DNA of 64,000 bases, from assembly GCA_028023455.1 (NCBI GenBank), contig JAQFVV010006310.1, positions 1,302,001-1,366,000 on the forward strand, read 5' to 3'. The position numbers and the translations under genes are program-made. Below the pieces are notes generated by a model, which was not told the DNA's origin, made no database searches, and worked only from the letters and a program-made list of their open reading frames with translations. Origin of the DNA: Epiperipatus broadwayi (Eukaryota; Onychophora; Udeonychophora; Euonychophora; Peripatidae). Of this stretch, positions 1 to 13,015 are shown piece after piece. The stretch's first letter is position 1. The number at the start of each line of letters is the position of its first letter.

Positions 1-99
1 AAACCTCAATCCTCTGTCAAGAGCATTCTAGAATTAGGACTAAGATATATAGGCAGCTGCAACTCATAGCAGACGTTGATATGGGCCTTACACAAAACC

Positions 100-1060
100 C
101 CGAGAAAGATAATTAATTTCAAAGTTAGTAAAATACATTCGATACAAAATCCTCAGATAAGGATTCTCAAGCTCCAACTGGAAACACTAACATTAACCAT
201 GCTCGACAGTTTCTCTAATAATGCTTTAATTTGTATGAAAGAGGATAAAGGCAACAGATTTGTGATCATGAACAAATCTGAGGTTATACTGAAAATGCAA
301 CAGCAAATAGATTATTTAAAGTTCACTTTCTATCCCATCTTTAACATAAAAATATAGTAAAGACAAATTTGTGAGTGAAATTCTACGCAAACATTGCAAC
401 AAAGCATTCACCAAGAGGAAATATCAAATATATCCATCCATGGCTATTCTACCTCACCCACATTTGTTAAAGCCAATACTCGTAAGCCGTGCTATATTTT
501 GGAAGCTACCATTTTTTTGAAACAGCTAAATTGATAAACCAATGGGTGATCCGTTGGGTTTCAGCGAATACACTAAGTTCTTGTGACTTTATTTCATAAA
601 GATTTCCAAGCTCGATCCATCATATAAAATAGCCTCTGGACATTACAGAACTTTATTGTTTTATTAATAGGGTGTTATCTATCAATATCATTAAAAATGA
701 ACTAGAGTGAAATTACCCCCAGTTACACATAGACTTTATTATAGTATTTCTCTCTTGGTCTAATAACATCATAGCTACTTTGAAAAGCTAGTACTACAAA
801 ATGTCTAACAGTTGGTCTACGGGTCTCCTTTTGAGTGGAGTGATCTCCAATTTATATGTTAACCATTATGAAAAGATAATCACCATACATTGAGTTCATA
901 CCAGATCTTATATATACATACTATGTCGAATGCCATTTGAATTACATGCCCAGAACCAGCTATACAAGAAATCAAAGCAAACTTTCTTGCTGTGGAATGG
1001 AAAAAATCCTCTCAATGCCTCAAATATCTGGATTTAGTAATATACAGGAAGTCTCTCCAT
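100..1060 (+). mobile_element. Penelope-like retroelement remnant (reverse transcriptase region)
   Basis: A decayed reverse transcriptase of the Penelope-like type. Around 200-330 the frame reads ALICMKEDKGNRFVIMNK, which fits the conserved block near the start of these RTs (ADKGN-VVIM-). About 150 bases on, near 436-485, another frame reads AILPHPHLLKPILVSR, resembling the YGLPKIHKP-PLRPI block. Near 535-565 a frame reads KPMGDPLGF, resembling the MGSPLSP block. Near 1020-1060 YLDLVIYRK resembles the FLDV-YRK block. The four blocks come in the family order but in different frames with stops between, so the copy is dead. No GIY-YIG endonuclease was found downstream. The 5' end may lie before the window. 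Family assignment rests on block order and remembered motifs, not on an alignment. Confidence 0.55.
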
Positions 1061-1864
1061 CTTGACTAACTATTCTATGCAAATTAAACCTTTAGAAGTG
1101 CGTGGCTTCATGCATCCATAATCCACCACACCTCAAACCCACAATTGCCTTTCATCATTTCTATTTCACAACCATTCTTTATGCAAATATAAATCTTCCT
1201 GTAAAATTAATAGTTATACACCACCTACTCACATTTGTCAGATTTAAGTACAGGCTTTTAAAAAACAAAATAAAACATTTTCAAAAAGGTCAATTCTAAC
1301 CCCTCCACCCTCTGATGACAGGCCATGGTTTCTTTTCTCATATATTCCTACCCTCACCAAAACATTTAAGAAAATATTTTCACCTACATATTGATAGCTT
1401 TTTGCACCCCCTCCCCCATCCTCCAATACATGTATAAAGTATAAATAAATGTATAAATAACTCAAAGGACAGGCTTGAACTTGAGCTCACCCCTTGCACG
1501 GTTTATGGAGTTAAATGTTCCTGGGTGAAATTCTATTTATTTTGGTGTATCCCAAACATTTTTGACTACGTGATTGTCTCGGTATCAATACATTTATAAG
1601 GGGGCAGCTACCAAGTCAGATTGCAGCTTAGTCTTTTTTTGAGAATCAGAAATTAACCTGGCAGTTGTTCACTCTGTCTTCAACAGCTATTTAGTACATT
1701 GAGGGGGTCAACTCAAGGTGGAAAATAAGGAATCATGCTACATAGCTAATTTCATTCATGCTATTAATCACAAAGATTCATCTTTTCCCATCTCTAGAAA
1801 GCGGACTCTGATACTCTTCAACATTCGCTAATTTTACATAAATTTGAATTTCCACAACAATATA
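1061..1864. other. Stretch with no recognised gene
   Basis: Between the Penelope-like blocks and the first TA-flanked element there is unannotated sequence, less A+T-rich than the rest. It may include the 3' part of the Penelope-like copy. Short open frames here have no family features and run antisense or without context. Confidence 0.4.
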
Positions 1865-2080
1865 TACCTGGGTCTCTTTTTATGCGGTAGATAGGTTTCA
1901 AAGAAAACCTGCATTAAAAAAATCGCACAAAAATAGACTTAACTTACCTTGAAAAATGTGGGATATGTTCTAAAATTTTCAAAAATGACATAAAAGCAAA
2001 ACAACAAGGTAAAATTACTTTAAAATTTGCATAAAAAAAAAAAAAAAGGAAATAAAGTATGATGTAAAAATTTTTAAATA

Positions 2081-2962
2081 CACCTAGGTCTCGTTTTATG
2101 CGGATTATTTTAATGCGATTTTGAAGTTATGCGATTCATGTTTCTTCTTAATATCTTTCATATTTCACTATATTTATTAGATATCAAGAAATTTAAATTA
2201 TTAATAACTTATTTTGATTTGAAATCCTTTTTTTTTTTAAAAAATATATATATAACATTATATTAGCAGCTAATATGAATATGGCCTGAAGCTGTATTTA
2301 GAATCTTAGCTTCTATGTAAATAACCTACTTATACTAATGAGTATAAAAATATCGCAATAAATATTCAAAAATTTTAAACTTTTAAAATGTATTTTGTTA
2401 GATATTAACAGAAATAAATATTTTTTTAGTTTTTTAGAATAAATAACGAAAATTTTATTGATTTTATAAACTGAAAATAATCTTTCTAATGATAATGTAT
2501 AATCTTTTTGTTTTGATTGCGATCTCATTTTTTTAAATATAGAAACAGATAACCATTAACACAGCACAAGACTGAAAGCGACGCTAGTTGTACATCACGT
2601 CATGAATCTGATTTCTTACTAGTTCACAAACGAACGCATATTGTCAAATAGTGGTAATGGTTAAAATATGTATGAAAAAATGTAAAATTAAATACTGTAG
2701 TTTAAAAAAAAGTAAAAAAAGTTTGTCTCGTATTAATTTTTTTCAAATATTTGAAATTTTTTATTAGTCATACTTTATTTCCTTATTTTTTCAATGCAAA
2801 TTTTAAAGTAATTTTTACTTGTTGCTTTGCTTTTATGCCAATTTCTGAAAATTACAGAACCTATCCCCCATTTTTCAAGGTAAGTTATGTTTATTTTTGT
2901 GCGATTTCTTTTGTGTGCGTTTTCTGAAGAACCTATCTACCGCATAAAACGAGACCCAGGTG
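2081..2962. mobile_element. TA-flanked inverted-repeat element, inner nested copy
   Basis: Bounded by cacctaggtctcgttttatg on the left and cataaaacgagacccaggtg on the right, an inverted pair, with TA on both sides (2079-2080 and 2963-2964). The outer element resumes after the right TA with tttgaaaaaaattgataca, the same sequence found inside the 13016 copy, so the insertion boundary is precise. Length is 882 bp and orientation is opposite to the outer copy. A TA duplication with short terminal repeats fits a Tc1/mariner-type MITE. No coding capacity was seen. Confidence 0.82.
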
Positions 2963-3390
2963 TATTTGAAAAAAATTGATACAAGGCAAACTTTTTTTAC
3001 TTTTTATTAATTATTTAATTTTATTCAAAACAATATGTTTTTATGTGTAATTTATTTTTTGTTTTTTCATACATATTTTAATCATTATTGCTATTGGACA
3101 ATATGTAGTTCGTTTGTGAACTGGTAAGACATTAGATTCATCATAAGAGGAAATACAATTAGCGCCAACTTCAGTCTCGTGCTGTGTTAATGGTTTTCTG
3201 TTGACAATATAATCGGTAATTAAACTTTGTGATGATGATTTTACTAATTGTTTATGAAGCTCGCGATATCCAGACTACAATGTGTAGCCATTAGATAATG
3301 CACTTCCACGAGTGCAACTACGTATATATAACATGTTTCCATGAGTGTATTAACAATTAGGTCTAATGGTTAAAATTTCTTTTATACACA

Positions 3391-3536
3391 TATATACATG
3401 GAGAAACTTTTAGACAGAAAAACAAGTAAAATATTTAAAAACTTATAAAGATATATTCTTTTTAAGTAGAAATTAAAAGTCCTTAAATATTTTTACTTGT
3501 AACTTTTTTCTGTCTAAAAGTTTCTCCATGTATATA
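3391..3536. repeat. Inverted repeat, about 46-53 bp arms
   Basis: The left arm starts with tatatacatggagaaactt at 3391 and runs to about 3436. The right arm runs from about 3484 and ends with the complement at 3536. The arms share the run through agacagaaa, aagtaaa and tattta with a few indels, around a loop of about 50 bp. It lies in the right part of the outer TA-flanked element and may be a small separate insertion. Confidence 0.8.
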
Positions 3537-3907
3537 AAAGAAAGTATACACATACATAACACAAACAACTATTTAGCTCTCGATGGAATTTAGTTCATAA
3601 TTCGTGTCAAAACAAGAAAGTGATTTTCCAATTGATTAGAAAGTTGAAGACTTTCTCAAATCATTTTTGTTGTGAAACAAAACAGGTTCCACTTCTGTTA
3701 CATTATCTTTTTCTAAATCTTTTATGGTATCTAATTTTATTGCCAAACCTTTATCCATCAGGCATTTGAAACATGCAAATTTAATGCGTGTATATAAAAC
3801 TGGGAAATCCCGATTTTAATTGAAATATGAATTTTTTTATAGCATAAAAGAAAACCGCATAAAAAGATATTAAGAAGAAACATGAATCGCATAACTTCAA
3901 AATAACA

Positions 3908-6900
3908 TTATAAAAATCTGCACTCTCTCTCTCCATCACTTCATAATTTATCCCAACTACGAATGTGAGAGTATTGTAACTCGCGCGAGTGTTCAGTTTT
4001 TTTTTTGTTACTTTAAGTAAAAAGAAAAAAAACTCTTCAATTTTGTATTAGCACACAATTCAATCCAATCTTTTAAGCATAAGTTACCAATAATATTGTA
4101 GTCAGAAAACTAGTCAGGATTTTTTTCTTTTTTATATATCCAAGAAAAGACTTTTCACATTTCTCTAACATAACAGTACTGAAAAGTCCAAATTATAAAT
4201 TTTAATGTTTAATGGCTGTTGGAATTTAGCATGAACCGTAGATAGTTTTAAGGTAACAACTATTTTTTAAGAGCACGCTGATCTGATCCACCTAACTATC
4301 TCTGCATGTATAAATATAGTATGGATTTATTTTCAATTCTGAATCTTAATTAATCTATTACACAGCACCATTTTGCAGGATACATCTATATTTCTTTATA
4401 GCGATTTTTATGCTTAAATAAGGTGTTTGTGATTGTTGGTTCCTATGATGTGCATAAATTCAATTACAGCAAACTCTTTGTGTTTATAGCATCAACATTG
4501 TTATTTTCAACTTTTGGCCAAACTATTATTTGTAGCAATACCTACATTAAAGTTTCCAGAAAGAAAAGTTTGATCCAGTATACTGTTGTATCATATGCAC
4601 TAATAACATATAATGAGTACTAATATCATATCATGAGTACTAATATGTAAGCCAAGATTAGAACTCATAATTTAAACATTACAGTGAATCCAATGTCATG
4701 CATTCAGCTTTCCCTAAAAAAAGTCTTTTAGCCATTTGCTTGTTCTAGTTTTTCAAAAACATCTTAAATTTTGACAGCTCTTTAACCACCAGAACTGTTC
4801 TTTATTCACATCCATGAAGAGATTGTAACAAGTAAAGTTCTCATATTTTATATTCTTGTACTTAGACAAAAAATTATAAAAAATATAATACTTTTCTTTA
4901 AAACTGTTACTGTTTTCTGTTTTTTCACTACTATTGATAATATATTTTTATCATTGCTAATGTGCCACGCACGATAATTTAGCCAGTCTGTGTGAGGGAG
5001 GGCATGTTTCAATCACATTAGTTTCCTTTCACTTCTGTGATAGGCATTTTATCCCTAATAGCTCTGCCTAAACATAGTTTTTGACCAGCTGAAATTTCCA
5101 TCTCAAAGCCAATTTCAACTGATTCATTAGTGAATGTATTACCTAGATCAAAGATGGCAACTAAGAGCGGGCAGTTGCTCTCTTAATTCTCAAGGTCTTG
5201 AATTAAAAAGGGAATTGAAATTCCGCAGTATGTGTAGTTAAAAGTTAGAAATGTGGTTAGATGTACATAATCCCATTGTCTCAGTATAGAGATAACATTG
5301 CATGAAAGGCTTGTGATGATTGAGCTCTACATTGACTTTAGAAAGAAAAGAGGGAGACATTAAAGTAATTAGAAACAATATCTAATCTTGAACGAACCAA
5401 CATCTTTGCAAGGTGGCTGGAGATATCTATTGAGCACTGTTTATTTGTTATGTACAAACTTTATATCTGAAGACTGTTTCACTATTCACAACCTGTGAAC
5501 TCATTGACAGCATTAGCACAATACTTGACAAATATAAATACAGTGCAGTTGCTGTATTCTTTTTTTTTTTTTTTTATTACTGTAAAACATTGAAATTTTG
5601 AAAAGCAGGAAAAAAAAAAGGAGGAAATATAATTGTTGAGCTAATATAATATTCATTTGCTAATTTTTTTTGCAACAGATTTTGTTGTATGCTGTTATTA
5701 AACTTTCTTATCCTATTAGTATTATTGTAAACATGTTGAATAGGGGAAATAAAAAAAAATGTATTTTTGGTATTTTATATGTGTTCTTTTTTTTTTTTTT
5801 AATTATTGAATTTAAAAATTAGGTAAATAAATTATATTTTATATGATGTTTATAAATTTAGTCATATCCATCTAAAATTTGATTTTTTTTTCTTTACTAA
5901 CTGGTAAAATATTAATATTAATTATTAAATCAAATTGTTAATAGATTGTTTTTAAAAATATTAAGAACAATCTGTACTTCATATTTTGAATTGAGAAGTT
6001 AATACAATGATAATGTAAATCTAGAAATCTGAAAAGTTAAATTTTTTTAATTGCTTTTTATATAATTAAATTTAAAATTCCATCAAACCTTGAGATTCAT
6101 CTTTATATGTGTTTCATGACATTGGCAATAAATTGTTTCAAAGATATCACTGTCATAAAAAATGGAAAAAAAGAGTTTGAGCCAATAGTCATTCTTGTTT
6201 AAAAACAGTTTTGATTTTAATGGCTCATGTTTCCTCTATTATTAATAACTTCATGTCATCATATAGAAGTTAAATTTTATGAATAAGCTTTGGTGTACAA
6301 GTAGCTGATTTTAAATATTGCCACTAACTGGCTTATATTCTTGAACACTTTGATAAAGGCATTATATATATATTATGCTTTGCTTATGACATTTTTTTAA
6401 AAATTTGCTTGACATCATAAATAGATAAAGCAACATTGAAATTAATTAGTACTTATCTTTGATTGGAAGCGATTTATTCAAAATAAATACTTAAAAATAA
6501 AGATACTACGATGCATTGAATAATGATAATTATTTGCAGTTTTTTTTTATCATTTTTATAAAATGGAATAATATAAATATCTTAAGAAGAAATGGCAACA
6601 TTTCATGAGTACATATTGAAGCTAATATATTTTAAAATTTCAAATATCCCATCAATATCTGAAACCTTTCCATGTATAAGATTGCAAATAAACCTCAAGT
6701 CAGTTATAAATTAGTAGAGTGAATATGTTATTAAAAGGTATATAAAGTATTCCATTCAGATCATCACTATCATATAAATAACGCTAATCACTGATTTAAT
6801 AGGATTATGGTATAATTTTTCAAATTTGTATTGTTGGTTTTTTTTAGTGCATCACAAAAGGTGTTGAATAAATATGAGTAGCATATGTCTAAATATCCTT

Positions 6901-9742
6901 TGTGATTTTTATCTCCCAGTCACTCTTATCTTACTTATTATTTTGCCAAGAAGAATGATTAAATCATTAATAATACTAAATTAGCATTTCTCGTTTAGTG
7001 AACCTAAGAAAAAACTTGAAAATTCATATTGACAATTTTAATGTTTAATAGCAGTTTCTTCTATAGATTGAACTTCAAATTTTTATTACCAATTTGTTTG
7101 GAGTCAGATCTATTTCTAATGCAATTTTAATTTAGAGCTTACTAATCTGTCATCTGTTCAACGATATAAGACTAATTATTTACATAATAATTGTACTCGC
7201 CTTACAATATAGCAATCTTTTTTTTTTTTGCTTTACATGTTTATTTCAGTCACAGTGTCATATTTGCATTTATGATATAGAAAAATAAAATTTTGTTTAC
7301 AAGCTTGAAAGAAATTATGAGGTGTTTATAGTCAGAAACTTTCAAACATATAAGGAAGTCTGCTATTAACTGAAGTAAGTCCCTAGCAGATATGTTTAAT
7401 AAGAATGAATCATCAATTTACAAAATAGTTTTAAATTTGTGGATACAAGTTATAAACAGAAATTGTTAGACAAAAACATTATGAACTGTTTAAAAATTTA
7501 ATCTCATAGAAATTGTATTTTCTGCATTTCTTCATCATTAATTTTCATCATAAAAAGGTGGAAATAGAGTGATAAGTTATTTATTTAAGAGGATCGAAGT
7601 GAAGCCATATATGTATTTGAATATACTAAAGTGCATACATATGTGAATGTGCTCTGTTATTTCGCTGTTTTTTATCATAGGTATGTATATATGTATTGCA
7701 AAAATATATGGTATAGATATGTATATTAAAAATGTAAATAATATAGGATGCACTATTCTATTTTTGTCAGCCAGGCAAAGGGCTCAGGAACAAATGGTGT
7801 AGAATTGTCAATTAAACTATATTTTTAGAATATTTATCATTCATAGTATTTTATTGGTATCTTAAGTCAATAAAACTTTTTATATTTTGATATGTATATA
7901 TATATATCACAAGTATTTTTTTTTTTTAAAGTTGTGAATTGTGTCAGTATTTATTATATATGTATTTAAAAAATATTTTAAAATAAGCTATTTTTTAAGA
8001 TTTTAAAAAAAGTATGATAATATTTGTAATTCATGTATTGTATTAAAATATATATATATTTAAAATAAGTGGTTTTAGATTTAAATGATAAAAATTTAAA
8101 TCATTTGTAACATTGTTCATCTGTTTTAGGAAGGTAATAAAATAAGTAGGAATAACTTTTTTTTAATTAGCAAATCTAGTAGTCAAATTTTTTTTAGAAA
8201 TTTATTATTTCCAAAAATAAATTGTCATTTAACTAATTCATTGTTCCATATTGCTAATTACACTTTATTATAATAGTATATTGTTCAGTAAAATGCTTTT
8301 TGTGTGTGTTGTAGACAGATAATAGCTTGGCAGTTTAAATTATTTTATATTTTTTGTGCGGGTATGAATTTGGGCATTTGTTATCTTTGAATTATTATAG
8401 TTTATTCTAAAACTTTAAAAATTGAAATTCACATTAAAAGAGTGACTCAGTGAATGTAGATTTTCTATATATGCAAGAGTTTTTATTATAAGGAAATATT
8501 TTAACATTATTTATTGCTATGAAAGACAGTATAAATTATACAAACGTTAAGTATATCATCATTTTGGAGCTTATGATTTTTTTTTTTTTTTAAGTTGATG
8601 TGAATCATATTTGACCTTGAATGCATGCTTATTTTTTGATAAGGTTGTAATTTTTTATTCTAATATTCTGATTTGGATATAATTTGTTTTTGGTACAATG
8701 AGTCATTTTAGAATTCAAGAGAATTATCTTCCAAATACTGCATTGTGTATTAGATATTCGAATTATGCTATCTTATAAATTTTAACAAGATATTTGCTTT
8801 AGAATTAAAATTGTTATAGATTTGTTTTATCTCTTGACTATCATTTTTAGTTTTTGTTGTATCACTTGATATGTTTTTTGATATTTTGTTTTTGTATCTC
8901 CTAGCAAGGAATTTTCAATAATTTGTGTAATACATGATAGAAAGCATTTGTCAATATGGACAATCAAATTTTTTTTTTTATTTATCTTTTTTTTTTCAGA
9001 TTTGAGTGCAAGAGGCAAATATTGTTGATAAATTTGAATGATGTATTAATAATTGATACCAGAAAATGAATTAAATGAGCATATTCTTTATAACAGTGTG
9101 GATAATCAGTATTTACTTAATATATAAACTTTGATAAAAATTATGGTCACGTATTGTAATTTTGGCGATTAGTTTTGTTCATATGTCAGTATTTTTTTCA
9201 TTTACATAAAGTTTTGCTTTAATTACAATACTACAATCTTAATATTGATTTTTTTTTTTTAAAAAAATACTATACAAGTAATATCTTATCAAAATCTAAT
9301 CTGTTTGTGATGTTTTAAAATAAATCATATCAAATCAATAATAATAGGTAAAGAAAAAATAATTTCTTTGATATTTTTATTTTCTTTCTTCTCTAAGTAA
9401 TACTTTTTCAAGTTGAAGTTGAGAGTGTGAAACATTCATTATTACTTGCTAATTCTATTTATATATTTTAAATAATTAAAAAAAAAAAATTTGTAATACA
9501 TCTTTTTTAATATATTGAATTTTTGTGAGTATAGAATTTTGAAAATAAACAAATTTTTACACTTTATGTATATATAAATAGGAAAAATTTAGAAATTTGA
9601 AGATCATTGTTATATGTGTTTCTTAGTTTTTAATAAACCATTTTCTGACTTCTGCCCTGATTTCACCTCTTTTCTTTCCTAGTTTACTCAATATCTTATC
9701 TTCAAACTGATTATCATGGCTGTATTCTTTTACTTGGTATAG
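3908..9742. other. Upstream or intronic A+T-rich DNA, nothing recognised
   Basis: Extremely A+T-rich sequence with long T and A runs and no frame showing family features. It lies 5' of the first recognised exon of the zinc-finger gene, which begins mid-codon, so it is probably intron. No upstream exon with C-x2-C motifs was recognised, but a short exon could be missed by eye. Confidence 0.4.
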
Positions 9743-9839
9743 GGACAATTGGGGCTCTGGGAAAGTCAACTACTGCACCATTTGTCAAGTCCGCTTCAGT
9801 GAGTCTCTTCTCAGTCATCGACGAACTAAGGAGCATAAA
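9743..9839 (+). CDS. CIZ1-like zinc-finger protein, exon A (C2H2 finger 1)
   Basis: Internal coding exon. The acceptor is ..ttggtatag and the donor is GTAAGG at 9840. The exon opens with one base that completes a split codon, then reads DNWGSGKVNYCTICQVRF and on to HRRTKEHK. It contains a C2H2-type finger C-x2-C-x10-H-x5-H. The short 10-residue spacer and the HRRT-x-H-K ending match the corresponding finger of vertebrate CIZ1, a nuclear-matrix protein involved in DNA replication (CDKN1A/p21 and cyclin partners) and in Xist localisation in mammals. Those roles are known for vertebrates and are only inferred here. The exon ends in phase 0 and joins 21761 after an 11.9-kb intron. A preceding exon must exist but was not identified. 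The antisense frame across this exon is a shadow. Confidence 0.82.
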
Positions 9840-12627
9840 GTAAGGATCCTCATCCGACACTTTTCTTTCTTCTGCTACTCTATTTATATGTGGTGTATTC
9901 ACAAGGTGGTAGTTTATTTAGTCCAGTCTTGATTTTTTATTTTAATTTTTTTATTATTTATTTTTCACATTTTCTTTACTATCATATTCTTTCTTCATTT
10001 TCCAAACTTCATTACATTTGCATTTATTATCTTTCTCTTTCTCAAATTTCATTTATTCCAATCTTCACGTTGCTGGCATTTATTTTCATCTTTTTTACAA
10101 AAATATAAACAAAATTTTTTATTTTTTAAAAAAAAGTTGATATATATAATCTTTAATATTTGAAGAATTTTTATTTTATTTTGAATAAGATTCAATTAAT
10201 GAAATACACTCTTTTTTTAAAAATAATTTTTTTTAAATATCTATTCTCTGTTAATAATTTTCTTCTAACAGGTTATTTTAGTTTGATGAAATGAAAAAAA
10301 AAAAAAAAACACCACAATTCACTATTGAATGTTTTATTTTAGAAATGGATATTTTATCTATGTATTTATTTTTTGCTATTTGTCAAAATTTTAAAATTGA
10401 GGATGTATTACGTATTTTTTTAATAACAATTTTAAATCTTTCACTTAAAGAATTTCTTCTAAATATGCTTGATGGCATTCTGTTATAAATATAAAAATGT
10501 CTTTGTGAATTTACAAAGTGATAACTGTTTTTAATTTACTTTAAAAGTTTTACAGTGTTTTTTTTTTTTTTTTAATTGTAATATCTTTATTAAAATTTTA
10601 TATTGCAAATATTTTAAGCAAAGTAGCTGTTAATAACTTTTTTTTTTTTTCAGCTCTCTAAAATATGGTTTAAAAATGACTAAATGATTTTATCATTACA
10701 AAATCTACATTAATAATTGTTTTAACAATATAGGTTACAGGGGAAGCAGATGACCAGTGAATATAAAGTATTATTTGTGAATATATACATTCATGAAATA
10801 ATCTGTGAAAAAAACTTTCTCCTCATCATTAGAGAATGTTCTAAAATATAAACATCCATTTGTAGGTTGTTTATATAAAGATTATGGTGTTAAATTCATT
10901 GTGCATGTGAATTAAAATACTGTGTGTTAATTATTAATGTTCACAAATGTTTCTATAGAATATCCGTATGGTTTTAAAAATGATTGAGTTTAATGAGTTT
11001 TACAATAAATTCACAGAAGATCTTGAATGTTACCGGTTCAATTCTGTGCTGAGAGATAAAGACAAATACATTTATTAAAATTAGTAAAATGGAAAGTGTT
11101 AAAATATCAAAAGAATGATAAAAAATCGAAGTTTAATCCTTGATTTCCTTTAATTATTAAAATCATTAATTGTGTTTTTTTTTTAAATCATAAATTTTCA
11201 ATTTATTTCCCCCGACTTCAATAATGATTAACAAATATTAGAGTATACAATCACTAATGAAAGTGATGTATCTAGTAATTTACATTCAATAGTATAATCC
11301 ACTGTAAAATGGATAATATCAGAATATTTGCATCATTAAATTTTTTTTTTTTGTTTTGCACTTAGAATGCAGCTAAGGTTTTTTTTTTTTGTGTTGGTTA
11401 TTCTAATTATGTCTTTCAATAATTGGCTGCAGTTAAAGTTTTTTTTTTGGATATTCTGATTATGTCTTCCAATAATTGAAGACCTAATAACCTCATTTCC
11501 AATTAATTTAATAAATGAAATATTCTTTTCTTAATAATTTTTAGTGTGTCTATCAAAGATCTTAAAGGGTGACTTCATTTCATGTATATTGAAATGTATG
11601 ATTTCAGGAAACAAAAAAAAGGTATGAAGTGATATATAATTTGCTTTAAGAAAATTTTATTTCAGAATACTTTGAGAATACAATAAGTTACCTATGTACA
11701 TTTTGTCTAGTATGAAAAGTATTAAAAATAATCTAAAATTTTATCTATTAGGCTGTAAGAATAAATGGTAAAAATATGAAAACACTTATATCTTCATGAC
11801 TTGTTATTGAATAAAAGAAATAGTCTTTATTTGAAGTTGGGGACATTAACCATACTGTTTTTAACAAGATTGTATTTAGAACTGGTACTTCACCTTTGTT
11901 TATATGTTTATATAACAAGCTATAATAAAATGGAAGTGATTCATTAACATGGATGTTTGTTTCCTTTTTAACATTTTTTTTTTTCGCTTTTATATGTAAA
12001 ATCTATATTAAATATGGAAAACCCATTCATTAAGTTTTAATAAAGTCGGATTCAAAAAATATTTTATAATTTTTGATAAGATTTCGAAGAATTTATGATA
12101 AACCAACATCTTGGTGATTGAATATTAATTATGCTATTCAAAAACAGTTTGGATTGCTTAAGCCTAAGATGCATTAAATACTAATCTATTTTTTTTTCTT
12201 AATCTGCTAGCTTAACTTTATATAAATTGATTTTTTATAAACAATTCTTCTCACATCAATTGTATATTATCTGCTTTAAGGAAACTAAACCCGAATCTTG
12301 TGTTCGTAAGAAGGTATCTATATTAACCAGTCGATAACTATTTTTTGTTCAGATTAAAACATAAAATCCCATGATAACAATAAATATACACTCCAGCAAA
12401 CTAGAATGTATGTATATAAAAGATTTCAATTGTTTAAATCAAGGATCAGAAAACTTATTAACTCAAAGAGCTATTTTGTTTTACCCTCTTCCCAATTATA
12501 AAGATCTGCAAGAAAAGAGATGAAAAATATTTTGTTGAAAACTACGAATTCCTGAATGGCTGTCGATTTAGTCAAACATTTATTTTAGTAATAGAATCTG
12601 TATAAATTCTAACAAAAATAAAAATTC
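9840..12627 (+). other. Intron sequence without recognised features
   Basis: First part of the 11.9-kb intron. It is A+T-rich with many homopolymer runs. The only structure noticed is a short direct duplication near 11360-11480, where t-runs are followed by ttctaattatgtctttcaat and a near copy. Confidence 0.5.
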
Positions 12628-13015
12628 GGTTGTGATCTGATCCTTCGTGTCAGCCATGGGATGGCACTATTTCTAGCTAAATTTCTAGAAATATGCTGTT
12701 TCCGTGGCCGCACCCAAGCCTATTTAAGCATTCCTTCTACAATAAATCCTAGAAAGATTGTTAACTCGGAGTTAAGCCTTTTTTCTACGATAAAACCTAG
12801 AAAGAGTGTTAACTCGGCTTAAGCGGGTAATGGTGTGGCTTTTTCCTATGCTAAAAGCGGAGGAAAATACCGTAGTTATTTGTGTCACGCACTACATCGT
12901 AATGTTGTGTTATATGTTTTATGTAACAATATCGTACGAGGGTGTGTTAAGTTCACCGTGTCAAAATTATTTAAATTTTCATTGGGGCATTTTTTTTAAA
13001 ATACGAATTGATGTA

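Larger units (their letters stand above)
1865..3907. mobile_element. TA-flanked inverted-repeat element, outer copy (interrupted)
   Basis: The left end (tacctgggtctctttttatg) and the following 200 bases match the left ends of the complete copies at 13016 and 55491. The right part near 3868-3907 (agaagaaacatgaatcgcat) matches the sequence just inside the right end of the 55491 copy, but the last 40-50 bases are lost. The copy is split by a second element of the same family at 2081-2962 in the opposite orientation. Without the inner copy it is about 1.16 kb. No transposase ORF is visible, so it is non-autonomous. It also holds an inverted repeat at 3391-3536 that was not noticed in the sister copies. 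Confidence 0.75.

Noticed and set aside
9714-9902. Minus-strand open frame of 62 codons
   Set aside because: It is the antisense of the zinc-finger exon at 9743-9839; the plus strand has the splice sites and the finger.
10291-10488. Plus-strand open frame of 65 codons
   Set aside because: Begins in a poly-A tract and has only the composition of A+T-rich intron.
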